Shown one piece after another: positions 14,499 to 14,714 of a stretch of DNA of 14,714 nucleotides (position 1 is the stretch's first letter; each line of letters starts with the position of its first letter). A program made the position numbers and the translations under genes. Source of the DNA: an uncultured Collinsella sp. (GTDB taxonomy: Bacteria; Actinomycetota; Coriobacteriia; Coriobacteriales; Coriobacteriaceae); assembly GCA_900554595.1 (NCBI GenBank), contig USHZ01000028.1, positions 1 through 14,714 of the forward strand, written 5' to 3'. Under the pieces are notes generated by a model, which was not told the origin of the DNA, searched no databases, and was given only the letters and a program-made list of their open reading frames with translations.

Positions 14499-14618
14499 TC
14501 GCTCCCAGGCACTCAGCTAGGGCCTCAAAGGCTTGATTTTGCTGTTACTAAAATAGTTACAGTACTCATATTTGGCATTTTTTGCCCACGGACCCTTAAA
14601 GAGCCTCCTACAGACCCC

Positions 14619-14714
14619 TTAAGAAAGCTCCAGCAGCTCCGGCAGTTGATCGATAATCCTGTCCGCGGCATCCTGGCTAAAGCCAAAGCGCTCCTCGCGC
14701 TTGGCAATGACTGT
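14619..14714 (-). CDS. 3' end of an unidentified gene (partial)
   Basis: The minus strand carries an open frame entering from the right edge and stopping at TAA 14621-14619. The last 31 residues read TVIAKREERFGFSQDAADRI and then IDQLPELLELS. Composition, codon use and the helical, leucine-rich end look like a real protein terminus. The pattern (FGFSQ, then a helix, then a leucine-rich end) faintly recalls the C-terminus of HAD-type hydrolases, but 31 residues are too few to assign. It converges on tatD, with the foldback element in between. The product is unknown. Confidence 0.55.
   Translation of the reverse strand, partial: TVIAKREERFGFSQDAADRIIDQLPELLELS

Larger units (their letters stand above)
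14360..14589. mobile_element. MITE-like foldback element with 31-bp terminal inverted repeats
   Basis: The ends (14360-14390 and 14559-14589) are inverted copies matching at 29 of 31 positions; both read GTGGGCAAAAAA, two variable bases, then CCAAATATGAGTACTGT. Weaker similarity (10 of 16) continues inward. The 230-bp body is AT-rich compared with the GC-rich genes around it, has no coding frame, and holds three small hairpins. GACCC occurs on both sides (14353-14357 and 14591-14595) and could be a target duplication, leaving 2 and 1 extra bases at the ends; this is uncertain. It has the form of a non-autonomous miniature transposable element. No transposase is in the window to mobilise it. 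A large structured terminator region between convergent genes is the alternative. Confidence 0.65.

Noticed and set aside
14525..14707. 60-codon minus-strand open frame at the right end
   Set aside because: It runs into the inverted repeat of the foldback element. A different minus frame, stopping at 14619, has the composition of a true protein C-terminus.

Overview
The window reads as chromosomal DNA of a high-GC actinobacterium of the class Coriobacteriia, most likely Collinsella. This rests on the GC-rich codon usage, the gene types (DapH-type lysine pathway, SdpR/SdpI pair, Mbeg1-like protein) and the general look of the proteins. It was not checked by any search. There are thirteen protein-coding genes: eleven complete and two cut by the window ends. 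No rRNA, tRNA, CRISPR array, prophage or transposase gene was found. Most of the window is ordinary housekeeping DNA. The less ordinary material lies in the gaps.

Layout. (1) 1-137 (+) is the tail of dapH, followed by two terminator hairpins. (2) 271-7061 is a run of five minus-strand genes. In transcription order these are glutamine-dependent NAD+ synthetase (nadE), a class I/II aminotransferase, L-lactate dehydrogenase (ldh), a DUF2974/Mbeg1-like alpha/beta-hydrolase and an NA37 nucleoid-associated protein. GC-rich hairpins sit just upstream of both the aminotransferase and ldh. A 29-nt element occurs on each side of the hydrolase gene. (3) 7265-9679 (+) holds two uncharacterised proteins: a membrane protein with a long Ser/Thr/Asn/Gln tail, and a protein with two end domains joined by a Pro/Glu/Ala-rich linker. 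(4) 9741-12580 (-) holds the ribosome-associated ATPase ettA and an sdpR-sdpI pair with overlapping reading frames and a palindrome over its promoter. (5) 12760-14354 (+) is a likely two-gene operon, tcdA-tatD. (6) 14360-14589 is an AT-rich 230-bp foldback element with 31-bp terminal inverted repeats. It lies between tatD and the convergent 3' end of an unidentified gene (14619-14714, -).

How the genes relate. DapH and the aminotransferase could both serve meso-diaminopimelate synthesis, but the aminotransferase substrate is inferred only. LDH reoxidises NADH during fermentation, and NadE makes the NAD pool it draws on. TcdA acts on tRNA and EttA on the ribosome. SdpR-SdpI is an autoregulated membrane immunity-type module with no toxin gene in view. 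I found no clearly new multi-gene system. The best candidates for new biology are the foldback element, the 29-nt repeats, the terminator placed directly before the aminotransferase ribosome-binding site, and the two uncharacterised proteins. No gap exceeds 300 bases; the longest is 14355-14618.
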